40,595 bases of DNA, taken from NCBI RefSeq assembly GCF_006334915.2, contig NZ_VDMA02000041.1, forward strand, positions 1 to 40,595, written 5' to 3'. Numbering within the stretch: the stretch's first letter is position 1; the number at the start of each line of letters is the position of its first letter. The translations under genes and the position numbers were made by a program. Positions 7,892-15,030 of the stretch are shown piece by piece. The stretch comes from Microbispora catharanthi. GTDB lineage: Bacteria; Actinomycetota; Actinomycetes; Streptosporangiales; Streptosporangiaceae. The notes beneath the pieces are model-generated. The model ran no database searches. It had not been told where the DNA came from and saw nothing but the letters and a program-made list of their open reading frames with translations.

Positions 7892-8703
7892 CAGTGCCCC
7901 TCGCGCCAGTTACCTATGATCTGGTCCCGGCCGGGGGCGTTCACAATCCCGTGGCCGTCGGCCCGGTGCGAGGCCCCGCCGATCTGGTCACCGTGGACGA
8001 TGAAGGGGGTGCGCCGATCCTCCTCGCCATGGCTGGTCTCCGTCGCCGGGCGAGGCACTTGCGATGTGCCGGGCGCTTCAGGGACGAAGGCATCCAGGAC
8101 GCTGAGCGTGCCGATGTCATGTCCCGGCACGTGCAGGTACGCCGTGCAGGAGTGCTCCTTGACCCGCACCTGGACGGGCCGATAGGCATGTGGCTCGCCC
8201 AGTCCCTGGCTGATGTAGTCGTCGTACACCCGATCGGAGACGATCAGAGCCAGGTCTGCGGCCGGGCAGGCGTCGAGGGCCCGCCTCACTGGGGCGGAGT
8301 CGAGGAGCCGGGCCTGTTGTACGGCGTGGCGGCCGGCGACCCCGTTGGCGGCGCCCAGATGGACGGGGCCGAAGTGGACGGCCATGCGCAGGCGCATGCG
8401 CGTCCAGAACGGACCGGCGTGGCGCCGGTTGTACAGGCCGAGTTGCCCGTCCAGTTCACGGACGAAGCCGCCGACGAGCACGCCGAGGTGCGCGTGGGGC
8501 GGGAGCCAGGAGAACTCGCCGTCCCCTTGGGGCTGACGCTCGGTCCACGTCGACCTGTCGAGACCGGCCTCGGACGCGGCGGTGTCAAGCACCCGGATGA
8601 GGGCTTCCTGAAGGTGAAGTTGCTGCTGGTCGTTGCGCCCACTGTACTTCTCGATGTCCACCGCGATCATCGCATGAGAGGTGGGCATGGGAGGGTGAGT
8701 CAT
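7891..8703 (-). CDS. Class III nucleotidyl cyclase-like protein with C-terminal adaptor motif
   Basis: 270 residues. AVDIEKYSGRND has D16 at the place of the first metal-binding Asp of class III cyclases. QGDGEFSWLP gives D61 as the second. LRMAVHFGPVHLG (105-117) and AVQQARLLDS, with R132, resemble the usual 'R-I-G-I-H-x-G' and 'V-N-x-A-x-R-L' segments, with Asn replaced by Gln. It may therefore be active, altered or only ligand-binding. After a Pro-rich linker (about 205-230) the C-terminus carries the motif GDQIGGASHRA...VNAPGRDQ shared with the next protein. AGGAGG 4 bases before the ATG supports the start. Such proteins often sit beside Crp-type regulators in actinomycetes, as here. Confidence 0.7.
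   Translation of the reverse strand: MTHPPMPTSHAMIAVDIEKYSGRNDQQQLHLQEALIRVLDTAASEAGLDRSTWTERQPQGDGEFSWLPPHAHLGVLVGGFVRELDGQLGLYNRRHAGPFWTRMRLRMAVHFGPVHLGAANGVAGRHAVQQARLLDSAPVRRALDACPAADLALIVSDRVYDDYISQGLGEPHAYRPVQVRVKEHSCTAYLHVPGHDIGTLSVLDAFVPEAPGTSQVPRPATETSHGEEDRRTPFIVHGDQIGGASHRADGHGIVNAPGRDQIIGNWREGH
7909..8004 (-). other. Shared Gly/Asn motif, cyclase-like copy
   Basis: Encodes residues 234-265: GDQIGGASHRA, a variable stretch, VNAPGRDQ and IIGN. It is the final folded or signalling element of the protein, six residues from the end. Its partner copy is at 7625-7720. Confidence 0.8.
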
Positions 8704-8748
8704 CGTGCCTCCTGGCTGGTCTGTGTCGGCCGCACCACGATGACTCCG

Positions 8749-8768
8749 GCGGGCTTCTCGCAGCCCGC
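8749..8768. other. Hairpin between Crp-like and cyclase-like genes
   Basis: GCGGGCT / AGCCCGC, 7-bp perfect stem with a 6-base loop, in the 78-base gap. It could attenuate read-through from the Crp gene into the cyclase-like operon. No U-tract. Confidence 0.35.
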
Positions 8769-8781
8769 ATTGATGCGGCTT

Positions 8782-9492
8782 TCAGCCGGGCGATTGGAGT
8801 CGCAGGTCGGCAAAGTCGGTCAGGCCGTCGAGGTTCCTGATGATTACGCCCCGGTGCCGTTGCAGCACGAGACCGCGTGCGGAGAGGTCGTGCATCGCCT
8901 TCTGCACCGTGCGTTCCTTGATTCCGATGAGCTCGCCCAGTTCGGACTGGGTGACGGGCACTCCGATGTCGATGCCCTCGCGGCGGGGCCGCCCGTGCCG
9001 TACGGCGAGATCGACCAGGATCCGGGCCAGACAGATGTCGGCCTCGTATCCCGCGAAGTCGAGGCGCCGCCGGTCGGCGAACCGCAAACGATCGATCGTG
9101 ACCTGGCTGAGAGCCGCGGCGGACTCGGGGATGCGGGCAAGATAGGCCGTGAAGACGGGCCCCTTCAGCACGCAGACAAGAGATCGCCTACAGGTGGTCA
9201 CCGTAGCCATGCGCGGGTGATCCGTCAGCGCGGCCATCTCGCCCACGATGTCGCCGCTCGCCCGGATCGACAGGAGCGTCCTGGAGCCGTTCTCCGTGGA
9301 TGCCGTGACCTTTACCAGCGCGTCGACCAGCAGGTAGACCGCGTGGCCGGGGTCGCCCTCCCGGATCAGCATATGTCGGCTCGGATACGTCAGCAGGGAG
9401 CCGAGGCGGAGGAGTTCCTCACGCGCCCGCACCGGGAGCAGGTCGAGGAACGATCCATGTAACCAGGTACGCCGCTCAGCGCTCTGCGTCAT
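8782..9492 (-). CDS. Crp/Fnr-family transcriptional regulator
   Basis: 236 residues. The N-terminal cyclic-nucleotide-binding domain keeps the phosphate-binding cassette GEMAALTDHPRMATV (84-98), with the Glu and Arg that contact the cyclic phosphate and ribose in CAP. A connecting helix lies at about 120-150. The C-terminal winged helix has VTQSELGELIGIKERTVQKA (180-199) as helix-turn-helix. I chose the ATG at 9492 because GGAGG lies 7 bases upstream; the longer GTG frame to 9540 has none. It is followed by the cyclase-like gene and is divergent from the Gln/Tyr-rich protein, so it probably controls one or both. No Fe-S cysteine cluster, so it is not an Fnr-type oxygen sensor. Confidence 0.9.
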   Translation of the reverse strand: MTQSAERRTWLHGSFLDLLPVRAREELLRLGSLLTYPSRHMLIREGDPGHAVYLLVDALVKVTASTENGSRTLLSIRASGDIVGEMAALTDHPRMATVTTCRRSLVCVLKGPVFTAYLARIPESAAALSQVTIDRLRFADRRRLDFAGYEADICLARILVDLAVRHGRPRREGIDIGVPVTQSELGELIGIKERTVQKAMHDLSARGLVLQRHRGVIIRNLDGLTDFADLRLQSPG

Positions 9493-9609
9493 GCCGACAC
9501 CTCCAAGCGGGAGTATGACCCGCGCGGTGCGTTGCGTCACCGAGCCCGAGTGTCAAGTCGGCCTTATCCACTCATTACGCCTATAACGTTGTGCGACCGA
9601 TCTGTCACG

Positions 9610-9625
9610 CGATGTAATCACATCG
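9610..9625. promoter_or_regulatory. Palindrome, candidate Crp-like operator
   Basis: CGATGT-AATC-ACATCG, a perfect inverted repeat in the divergent region between the Crp-like gene and the Gln/Tyr-rich gene, 37 bases before the latter's ATG. The arms resemble a shortened TGTGA/TCACA-type site. A TATAAC hexamer at 9582-9587 could be a -10, but no good -35 is seen. Confidence 0.45.
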
Positions 9626-9662
9626 GCGATGGGCCGGACCTACTGGCTCCGAAGGAGTGAAT

Positions 9663-10262
9663 ATGACGTTCACGGCTATGAACCCCACGTCCATGGCGAC
9701 CACGCTGGGGTACGGCGCTCAGCACCAGATCTCGCCCCTGCAGCAGCTCGGTCAGCAGATCCCGGCGATGCAGCAGCAGCTGTCGCCGCTGGCGATGATC
9801 CAGCAGGAGGAGCACATCCTCCCGCAGGAGCACCTGGTGAGCCCGGTGACCTTCTGGACCAAGGTCGCGCGGTGCAGCGTGCGTTACGGCGCTCCCGCGG
9901 CCCGCCAGATGCTGGAGGGCGTGCTCTACCAGCACCAGGTCCGGGAGCAGATCCAGCAGCAGGTTCAGCAGCAGATGCTTCCGCCGCAGGTTCTGCAGGC
10001 CCTCCAGGCCATCCAGGCCCAGGCCCAGCAGATCCCGCAGGTTTACGGCCAGCCGTACGCCACCCAGGCGTACGCGCAGCACCCCGGCCAGCAGGCCCTT
10101 CAGTTCGGCGCCCCCTCCATCCACGGGGCGTACGGGCAGCAGGTCCCGCTGACCATGCAGCCGCTGTCGCAGGTCTACGGCCAGGCCTACGGCCAGCCGT
10201 ACGGCCACCTGCACCAGCAGGCCGCTCAGCAGGTCCCGGTGCCGGCCGGTGCCGCACTCTGA
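9663..10262 (+). CDS. Gln/Tyr-rich low-complexity (prion-like) protein
   Basis: 199 residues, about 46 of them Gln by my count. Layout: Gln-rich 18-48; a Gln-free segment at 57-88 (SPVTFWTKVARCSVRYGAPA and on) that could fold; a Gln-rich helix 90-124 (REQIQQQVQQQM); then a Tyr-Gly-Gln region 126-185 with VYGQPY, VYGQAYGQPYGH and AYGQQ. This composition resembles prion-like domains. No signal peptide or membrane segment. I do not recognise a family and propose no enzyme activity. ATG 9663 is preceded by GAAGGAG at 5 bases; the in-frame GTG at 9657 overlaps that site. A small protein follows 13 bases later and a cytoplasmic S8 protease comes after a hairpin. Confidence 0.8.
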   Translation: MTFTAMNPTSMATTLGYGAQHQISPLQQLGQQIPAMQQQLSPLAMIQQEEHILPQEHLVSPVTFWTKVARCSVRYGAPAARQMLEGVLYQHQVREQIQQQVQQQMLPPQVLQALQAIQAQAQQIPQVYGQPYATQAYAQHPGQQALQFGAPSIHGAYGQQVPLTMQPLSQVYGQAYGQPYGHLHQQAAQQVPVPAGAAL

Positions 10263-10275
10263 TCGGAGGAACACC

Positions 10276-10569
10276 GTGGAGTCGATGGGTCCCGGGATGG
10301 GTCAGGTGACGCCCCCGGCCGTGGGAGTCGCGACGGGGCATCCGGCGCCGGTCGCGCCGCTGCAGGCGCACTGCGCCGTGACGCTCCAGCGGCTGTACGG
10401 CTGGCTGCAGGCGTCACTCCCGCAGGCGCCCCAGGTCGCGGGGATCATCCCGCTGCTGGTGCAGGCGGTACAGCTGTACCGGGCCGGGCGGTACGACGCG
10501 TGCCTGGCGCAGATCCAGTTCGCGCTCGGCGCCGTCACCCCTGGACGGCCCACGGTTCCACTGCTGTGA
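10276..10569 (+). CDS. Small helical protein, function unknown
   Basis: 97 residues from a GTG preceded by CGGAGGA at 6 bases. The first 28 residues are Pro/Gly/Val-rich and probably disordered; residues about 30-85 form amphipathic helices (CAVTLQRLYGWLQASLPQAP, LLVQAVQLYRAGRYDACLAQ), TPR-like in look but too short for a repeat array. It starts 13 bases after the Gln/Tyr-rich gene, so the two are probably co-transcribed and may form a complex. The family is not recognised. Confidence 0.7.
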   Translation: MESMGPGMGQVTPPAVGVATGHPAPVAPLQAHCAVTLQRLYGWLQASLPQAPQVAGIIPLLVQAVQLYRAGRYDACLAQIQFALGAVTPGRPTVPLL

Positions 10570-10584
10570 CGTGATCACCTCGGT

Positions 10585-10615
10585 GGCCCGGACCGGTCGG
10601 CGGCCGGTCCGGGCC
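10585..10615 (+). terminator. Hairpin terminator
   Basis: Perfect 12-bp stem GGCCCGGACCGG (10585-10596) with 10604-10615, loop 7 bases, 15 bases after the small-protein stop. It separates the Gln/Tyr pair from the protease gene, which may be a distinct or attenuated transcript. Confidence 0.65.
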
Positions 10616-10725
10616 CCCGCCGTCCCGAGACCGGCGAAATGTGATGACAGAGCCTGAACTGCCCGCCGCGCCGTACGGGGCGCGGCCGGCCACACCAGCC
10701 TGAGCTGGGGAGAGTCGGAGACGTT

Positions 10726-12936
10726 GTGACCAATAACGACAAGCCCAAGGACGGAAGCGAGGAGCCGCGCCCGGCGTCCCCGCGGGGGCGGCAGGCGTCC
10801 CGCCAGGCGCCGCAGCCGGTGGAGTCCCGGCCGCGGCGCTACATGGTGGCCGCGATGCCCCAGCCGCACCCGGCGGCGCCGGGAGCAGCCGCGCCGGCTC
10901 TCGACGGCGACACGGTGCGCAGGCTGCTGGAGGACGACCCCGAGGTGCGCGTGCTGCGCCGCCTGCGGGGAACGGCGGGGAACCCGGGGGCTCAGGCACC
11001 CGGGTTCCCCGCTGTGGTCGTGGCGGAGACGACCGCCGAGCACGTCGAGGCGCTGCGGCGGCAGTATCCGCAGCTCTACTTCGAGCGCGACCGGCTGCTC
11101 AGCTACAGCGACGTGCCCCAGCCGCCGCGCAGGCGGCGGCCCGCACCGGCGGTGGTGCCGCCGGGCGTGGAGAGCACGTTCGCCTTCCTGGTCAGGGACG
11201 CGGACGGCACGCCGCTGCCCGGCGCGAGCGTCCTGGTGACCGGGCACGGCTGGCCGGCCCAGACGTCCACCGGGGCCGACGGCCGCGCGGTGGTCACGAT
11301 GGTGGGGGAGACCCCGGAGTCGATCACCGGGGTGACCGTCCGGCCGCGCTCCGGCTACTGGAGCGTCCACATCGACCGCCCCGCCCTGTCCACGATCCGG
11401 GACAACCTGATCGAGCCGATGCCACTGTCGGAGACCTTCAGCGGTTTCCCCGGCAAGCAGGTCTTCGGCTGGGGCCAGCAGGCGATGAACCTCGACCGCC
11501 TGCCGCCCACGCTGCGCGGCGCGGGGGTCAGGGTCGCGATCATCGACTCCGGGGCCGACGTTCGGCACCCCGACCTGCGTGACCGCGTCCGCGCCGGCGT
11601 CGACCTCGTCGGCGGCGAGCCGGACGGCTGGTCCGTCGACGCCGCCTACCACGGCTCCCACTGCGCGGCTGTCGTCTCGGGCGCCGACGACGGCCGCGGT
11701 GTCGTCGGCTTCGCGGTCGAGGCCGAGGTGCACGCCTGCAAGATCTTCCCGGGCGGGCGGTTCAGCGACCTCATCGAGGCGCTCGATTACTGCATCGAGC
11801 AGCGGATCGACGTCGTCAACCTGAGTCTGGCCAGCAGGCACCACTCCCCGCTCGTCGCCGCGAAGATCGAGCAGGCGCGCCAGGCGGGGGTGGCGTGCGT
11901 GGTGGCCGGCGGCAACGACGGAGGACCGGTCGGCTTCCCCGGCATCCTGCCCGGCGTGCTGACCGTCGCGGCCGTCGGCAAGGCCGACGCGTTCCCGCCC
12001 GGCACCGCCCACGAGGCCGAGATCCACGGGCCGATGACCGGCGACGGCTACTTCTCGCCGCGCTTCACCTGCCACGGCCCCGAGGTCGACGTGTGCGCCC
12101 CGGGCGTGGCCGTCCTGTCGGCCGTCCCTCCGGACGGGTACGCCGCACTGGACGGCACCTCCATGGCCGCGCCGCATGTGGCCGGCCTCGCGGCCCTGGT
12201 GCTCGCCCACCACGGCGACTTCCGGGGCCCCTTCAGCGGACGGGACGCGCGGCGGGTCGATCACCTCTTCCACATCATCAAATCGAGTTGCGTCCCGCTG
12301 AACCTCGGCGACCTCCACCGCACCGGCGCGGGGATGCCGAACGCGCTGCGCGCTCTCGCGCCCGCCCTCGCGCAGATCACGCCCGAACCGGTCGAGGCCG
12401 ACACGCTGCTCGGGCAGCTCACCGCCGAGATGACCGGCGCGGGACTGCTCGCGTCGGCGGCCTGGGGACCGGGCGGCGAGGCCGGGCATGCGGGCCATGG
12501 CGGCCAGGCGGGCCCGGGGGCGCAGCCCGGCATGGCAGTGCAGCCCGGCATGGCCGCGCAGGCGGCGTGCGGCGCGGGCACGACGGCCAACGGGCCGGTG
12601 CCCGGCGGTCTCGTCACCGGCGGCCCGCGCGGGCGCGCCACGGCGACCGGCGGCGGCGTCCCGCCGGCCGACCAGGGCGGAGCGCCCGGCGGGGCGGGGA
12701 CACGGGGCAAGCGAGGGGGAGCGCGCGCGGCCCGGCCGTATGTCACCGGGCCCGGCGGGGGCCGGACGCCCGGCGGCGCCGCGGGCGACGTCCCGGCAGG
12801 TCCCCGTGCGGCGAACGGCACGCCGACGGCCGGGACCGGCCCGGTCGGAGGCGAGCAGGCCGCCATGGCCTGGCTGAGGGAGGAGATGCGGGCCGCGGGG
12901 CTCCTCGGCGACGACCCGGCCGACCCCGCGGAATGA
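10726..12936 (+). CDS. S8 subtilisin-like serine protease, probably cytoplasmic
   Basis: 736 residues from a GTG with GGAG 5 bases upstream. No signal peptide: the N-terminus is charged. Residues about 60-128 resemble an I9-like propeptide ending YFERDRLLSYS. Residues about 150-216 look like a small beta (carboxypeptidase-regulatory-like) domain. The peptidase domain follows with D274 (VAIIDSGAD), H309 (YHGSHCAA) and S479 (GTSMAAPHVAG), plus VVAGGNDGG for the oxyanion hole; the triad is intact. Residues about 585-700 are Gly/Ala/Pro-rich with QPGMA repeats. A short helical tail ends the protein. Position downstream of the Gln/Tyr-rich protein suggests that protein or its aggregates as a substrate, but this is inference. 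Confidence 0.9.
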   Translation: MTNNDKPKDGSEEPRPASPRGRQASRQAPQPVESRPRRYMVAAMPQPHPAAPGAAAPALDGDTVRRLLEDDPEVRVLRRLRGTAGNPGAQAPGFPAVVVAETTAEHVEALRRQYPQLYFERDRLLSYSDVPQPPRRRRPAPAVVPPGVESTFAFLVRDADGTPLPGASVLVTGHGWPAQTSTGADGRAVVTMVGETPESITGVTVRPRSGYWSVHIDRPALSTIRDNLIEPMPLSETFSGFPGKQVFGWGQQAMNLDRLPPTLRGAGVRVAIIDSGADVRHPDLRDRVRAGVDLVGGEPDGWSVDAAYHGSHCAAVVSGADDGRGVVGFAVEAEVHACKIFPGGRFSDLIEALDYCIEQRIDVVNLSLASRHHSPLVAAKIEQARQAGVACVVAGGNDGGPVGFPGILPGVLTVAAVGKADAFPPGTAHEAEIHGPMTGDGYFSPRFTCHGPEVDVCAPGVAVLSAVPPDGYAALDGTSMAAPHVAGLAALVLAHHGDFRGPFSGRDARRVDHLFHIIKSSCVPLNLGDLHRTGAGMPNALRALAPALAQITPEPVEADTLLGQLTAEMTGAGLLASAAWGPGGEAGHAGHGGQAGPGAQPGMAVQPGMAAQAACGAGTTANGPVPGGLVTGGPRGRATATGGGVPPADQGGAPGGAGTRGKRGGARAARPYVTGPGGGRTPGGAAGDVPAGPRAANGTPTAGTGPVGGEQAAMAWLREEMRAAGLLGDDPADPAE

Positions 12937-12978
12937 GGACGCCGTGGAATGAGGACGCCGTGGAATGAGGACGTGCTG
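12931..12978 (+). repeat. 16-bp tandem repeat at protease 3' end
   Basis: GAATGAGGACGCCGTG occurs at 12931-12946 and 12947-12962, with a degenerate third copy from 12963. The first copy contains the protease stop codon. It looks like slippage duplication and does not alter the protein. Confidence 0.85.
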
Positions 12979-12986
12979 CGCGGACT

Positions 12987-13013
12987 CCCGGGGGCTCGGG
13001 CGCAGCCCCCGGG
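12987..13013. terminator. Hairpin terminator
   Basis: 10-bp perfect stem CCCGGGGGCT / AGCCCCCGGG with a 7-base loop, about 50 bases after the protease stop and before the convergent DUF1876 gene. Confidence 0.6.
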
Positions 13014-13106
13014 CGCCGGCTCCGCTGCCGGGCCCGTCCCCGGCGCTCCGGCCTCAGGCACGCAGATGCCGCCGCCGGCATCGCCGCCGGAGAACGGGCC
13101 GGGGTC

Positions 13107-13376
13107 TCAGTACGACTCGTAGGCCGGACCGGCGAGCTGGGCCACGTCCTCCGCGCCGTCCCCGATGAGTTTCGCCCCCAGGTCGGCGAGGGCCCGTCCG
13201 GCCGCCAGTTCGTCGCCGATCTCGGGCACGGGCCGGTCGGACGGGTTGCGGCGGGCTCGGCCGACGCTCTCGTGGCGTCGTCCCGCGGGCGTGTAGAGCA
13301 CGGCGGTCGCGGTGGTGACGTCGTCGTTGTCGTCCTCGTTCACGAAGATCTCGACGGTCCAGCGCTTCGATTCCAT
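13107..13376 (-). CDS. DUF1876 protein (Rv1738-like)
   Basis: 89 residues. RWTVEIFVNEDDNDDVTTAT and the Ala/Asp-rich helix ending GAEDVAQLAGPAYESY are typical of DUF1876. The mycobacterial member Rv1738 is a DosR-regulon protein whose fold resembles ribosome hibernation factors. A role in translational quiescence under hypoxia or starvation is therefore plausible but not proven. GGAGG lies 9 bases before the ATG. It is divergent from the universal stress protein gene and shares the DosR-like box at 13443-13457. Confidence 0.85.
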   Translation of the reverse strand: MESKRWTVEIFVNEDDNDDVTTATAVLYTPAGRRHESVGRARRNPSDRPVPEIGDELAAGRALADLGAKLIGDGAEDVAQLAGPAYESY

Positions 13377-13442
13377 GTCGGACCACCTCCAGGACTCCAG
13401 CATCCCTCCCGGCCGCGCGGCCCCGGCACCGGCCCCGGGCCG

Positions 13443-13457
13443 AGGACCTACGACCCT
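13443..13457. promoter_or_regulatory. DosR/DevR-like box
   Basis: AGGACCTACGACCCT agrees with the dormancy-regulon consensus GGGACTTNNGNCCCT at 10 of 12 defined bases. It lies between divergent DUF1876 and universal stress protein genes, both typical DosR targets. Confidence 0.55.
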
Positions 13458-13533
13458 GGAGGGGCGCGGCCGCCGGTGGTGACATGGAGGAGGTTCCAGG
13501 TCGGAAAGGCCAGTGAGGAAGGAAGGAGCGCCC

Positions 13534-14394
13534 ATGCCCGGCACGATCATCGTCGGCACCGACGGTTCGCCCGCCGCGACGGCCGCCGTGCGGTGGGCCG
13601 CGGACGACGCCGCCCGCCGCGGCTGCCCGCTGCGCTTCGTCTCCGTCGTGGACCACTGGGCGTACGGCATCCCGAAGTTCCCCGCCTCGGGCGGCGACCC
13701 ACTCACCGCGCACGCCGAGCGGGCGCTGTCCGCCGCGGAGGCCGTGGCCCGCGAGCGGCAGCCGGACGTGAAGATCAGTACGGAGATCATCGAGGGCATC
13801 CCCTCCCGCGTCCTGCGGGACAAGGCCAAGGAGGCCGTCGAGATCGTGCTCGGCAGCAGGGGACTCGGCGGCTTCGCCGGCATCGTCGTCGGCTCGGTCA
13901 GCACCCACGTCGCCGGGCACGCCCCCTGCCCGGTCGTCGTCGTACGGCCCGGGTGGAGCGGCGAGAGGGGGGAGGTCGCCGTGGGCGTGGACGACTCGCC
14001 CGAATGCGAGCCCGCCCTGGCGTACGCCTTCGAACAGGCCAGGGTGCACGGCGACGCGCTGCGCGCCGTGCACGCCTGGCAGTTGCCCGCCCATCCGCTC
14101 GCGCCCGAGATCACCTATGACGTGGAGGAGGTGCGCGAGGCCCGTCAGCGCGTGACGCGGGAGAAGCTGGCGGACCCGCGGAGGCGGTATCCCGAGGTGC
14201 CGGTGCGCGAGGAGATCGCCTACGGGCATCCGGTCGACGCGCTCGTCCAGGCGTCACGCGGCGCCGACCTGCTCGTGGTCGGCTCCCATGGCCGGGGCGC
14301 GCTGGGCTCGGCGATGCTCGGCTCGGTCAGCCGGGGAGCGTTGCACCACGCCGAGTGCCCGGTCGCCGTCGTACGGTCCCCGTCGGCGCCCTGA
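13534..14394 (+). CDS. Universal stress protein, tandem UspA domains
   Basis: 286 residues with two UspA domains. The first begins TIIVGTDGSPAATAAVRWAA and ends with a G-S-R-G loop (VLGSRGLGGFAGIVVGSVS). The second begins EVAVGVDDSPECEPAL and ends VVGSHGRGALGSAMLGSVS. Both keep the G-2x-G-9x-G(S/T) ATP-binding pattern. I chose the ATG at 13534 because GGAAGGAG lies 5 bases upstream. In actinobacteria such tandem proteins are commonly induced by hypoxia through DosR. Together with DUF1876 and Hsp20 this forms a compact stress group. Confidence 0.92.
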   Translation: MPGTIIVGTDGSPAATAAVRWAADDAARRGCPLRFVSVVDHWAYGIPKFPASGGDPLTAHAERALSAAEAVARERQPDVKISTEIIEGIPSRVLRDKAKEAVEIVLGSRGLGGFAGIVVGSVSTHVAGHAPCPVVVVRPGWSGERGEVAVGVDDSPECEPALAYAFEQARVHGDALRAVHAWQLPAHPLAPEITYDVEEVREARQRVTREKLADPRRRYPEVPVREEIAYGHPVDALVQASRGADLLVVGSHGRGALGSAMLGSVSRGALHHAECPVAVVRSPSAP

Positions 14395-14436
14395 GCCTGC
14401 CCTGAGCCGCTGGTCCTGAGTGAGCTGCGGCGAGCT

Positions 14437-14467
14437 CGGGCCCGTCCGCGCGGTGCGGACGGGCCCG
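14437..14467. terminator. Bidirectional hairpin terminator
   Basis: 13-bp perfect stem CGGGCCCGTCCGC / GCGGACGGGCCCG, loop GCGGT, between the convergent universal stress protein and Hsp20 genes. Confidence 0.75.
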
Positions 14468-14479
14468 GCGTGGGCGCCC

Positions 14480-14920
14480 TCAGCTCTGCTGCTGCTGCCC
14501 GGCTCCCGGCTTCTCGATCGGGATTCGCCTGCGCTCCTCCCGCTCCTCGGCGAGCCGCACGCTCACCTCGAGGAGTCCCTTGTCATAGGTCGCCTTCACG
14601 TCGTTCTCGTCCGCGTTCGGCGGCAGCACGACCGACCGGGTGAAGGCTCCGTACCGGAACTCGGTGCGGTGCGCCTGCCGCTCCTCGTGGCGCCGTTCGG
14701 CATGGATGGTCAGCACACCGTTCGACACGCTGATCTCCACGTCCTTGTCCGGGTCGATTCCGGGCAGTTCGGCGCGCAGCACGTACCGGTCGTCCTTCAC
14801 GTAGTCCTCAAGCCGCATCTGCTGCCCGGCCATCGGCCGGAGCGCGGCCATCGGCGCCTCCAGCAGGTCGAACAGGTCGGGAACGAGACCTCTGGACTCC
14901 CGTCTCATCGGAACGCTCAT
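14480..14920 (-). CDS. Hsp20 / alpha-crystallin small heat-shock protein
   Basis: 146 residues. The alpha-crystallin domain spans about 37-130, with VLRAELPGIDPDKDVEISVS, GVLTIHAERRHEE and KGLLEVSVRLAEE. The N-terminal MRRESRGLVPDLFDLLEAP resembles mycobacterial Hsp18/HspX-type proteins. It acts as an ATP-independent holdase. I take the ATG at 14920 as start because GGAGG is 8 bases upstream; the GTG at 14929 overlaps that site. The C-terminal Gln run is unusual but short. I saw no HAIR element in the 100 bases upstream. Confidence 0.9.
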   Translation of the reverse strand: MSVPMRRESRGLVPDLFDLLEAPMAALRPMAGQQMRLEDYVKDDRYVLRAELPGIDPDKDVEISVSNGVLTIHAERRHEERQAHRTEFRYGAFTRSVVLPPNADENDVKATYDKGLLEVSVRLAEEREERRRIPIEKPGAGQQQQS

Positions 14921-15030
14921 GCCTGTCACCTCCGTCCGGCAAGACTCATCATGAAAGAAATACCCGACAGAAATCAGACAAATCGCCTCGGCTGGGCCGC
15001 TGTCCGGCCCCCTGATGCAGGATGGTGATC

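Noticed and set aside
4450..8703. Calling the locus a canonical Pycsar system
   Set aside because: The cyclase-like gene is not adjacent or co-directional with the effector, and its nucleotide specificity cannot be read; only a relationship is proposed.
10644..10703. A 19-codon frame (MTEPELPAAPYGARPATPA)
   Set aside because: No ribosome-binding site, no known leader signature; probably chance.
9663..12936. A cyanobactin/PatA-type RiPP cluster (S8 protease plus small proteins)
   Set aside because: No YcaO or other modification enzyme, no core-peptide repeats with recognition sequences, and the protease lacks PatA-type features.
13377..13533. Further small gene between DUF1876 and the universal stress protein
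   Set aside because: No frame with a ribosome-binding site; the space is taken by the divergent promoter and the DosR-like box.
14921..15030. A HAIR or DosR box upstream of Hsp20
   Set aside because: No CTTGAGT/ACTCAAG pair or GGGAC-type box could be found; only GGGCCG/CGGCCC arms nearer the methyltransferase.
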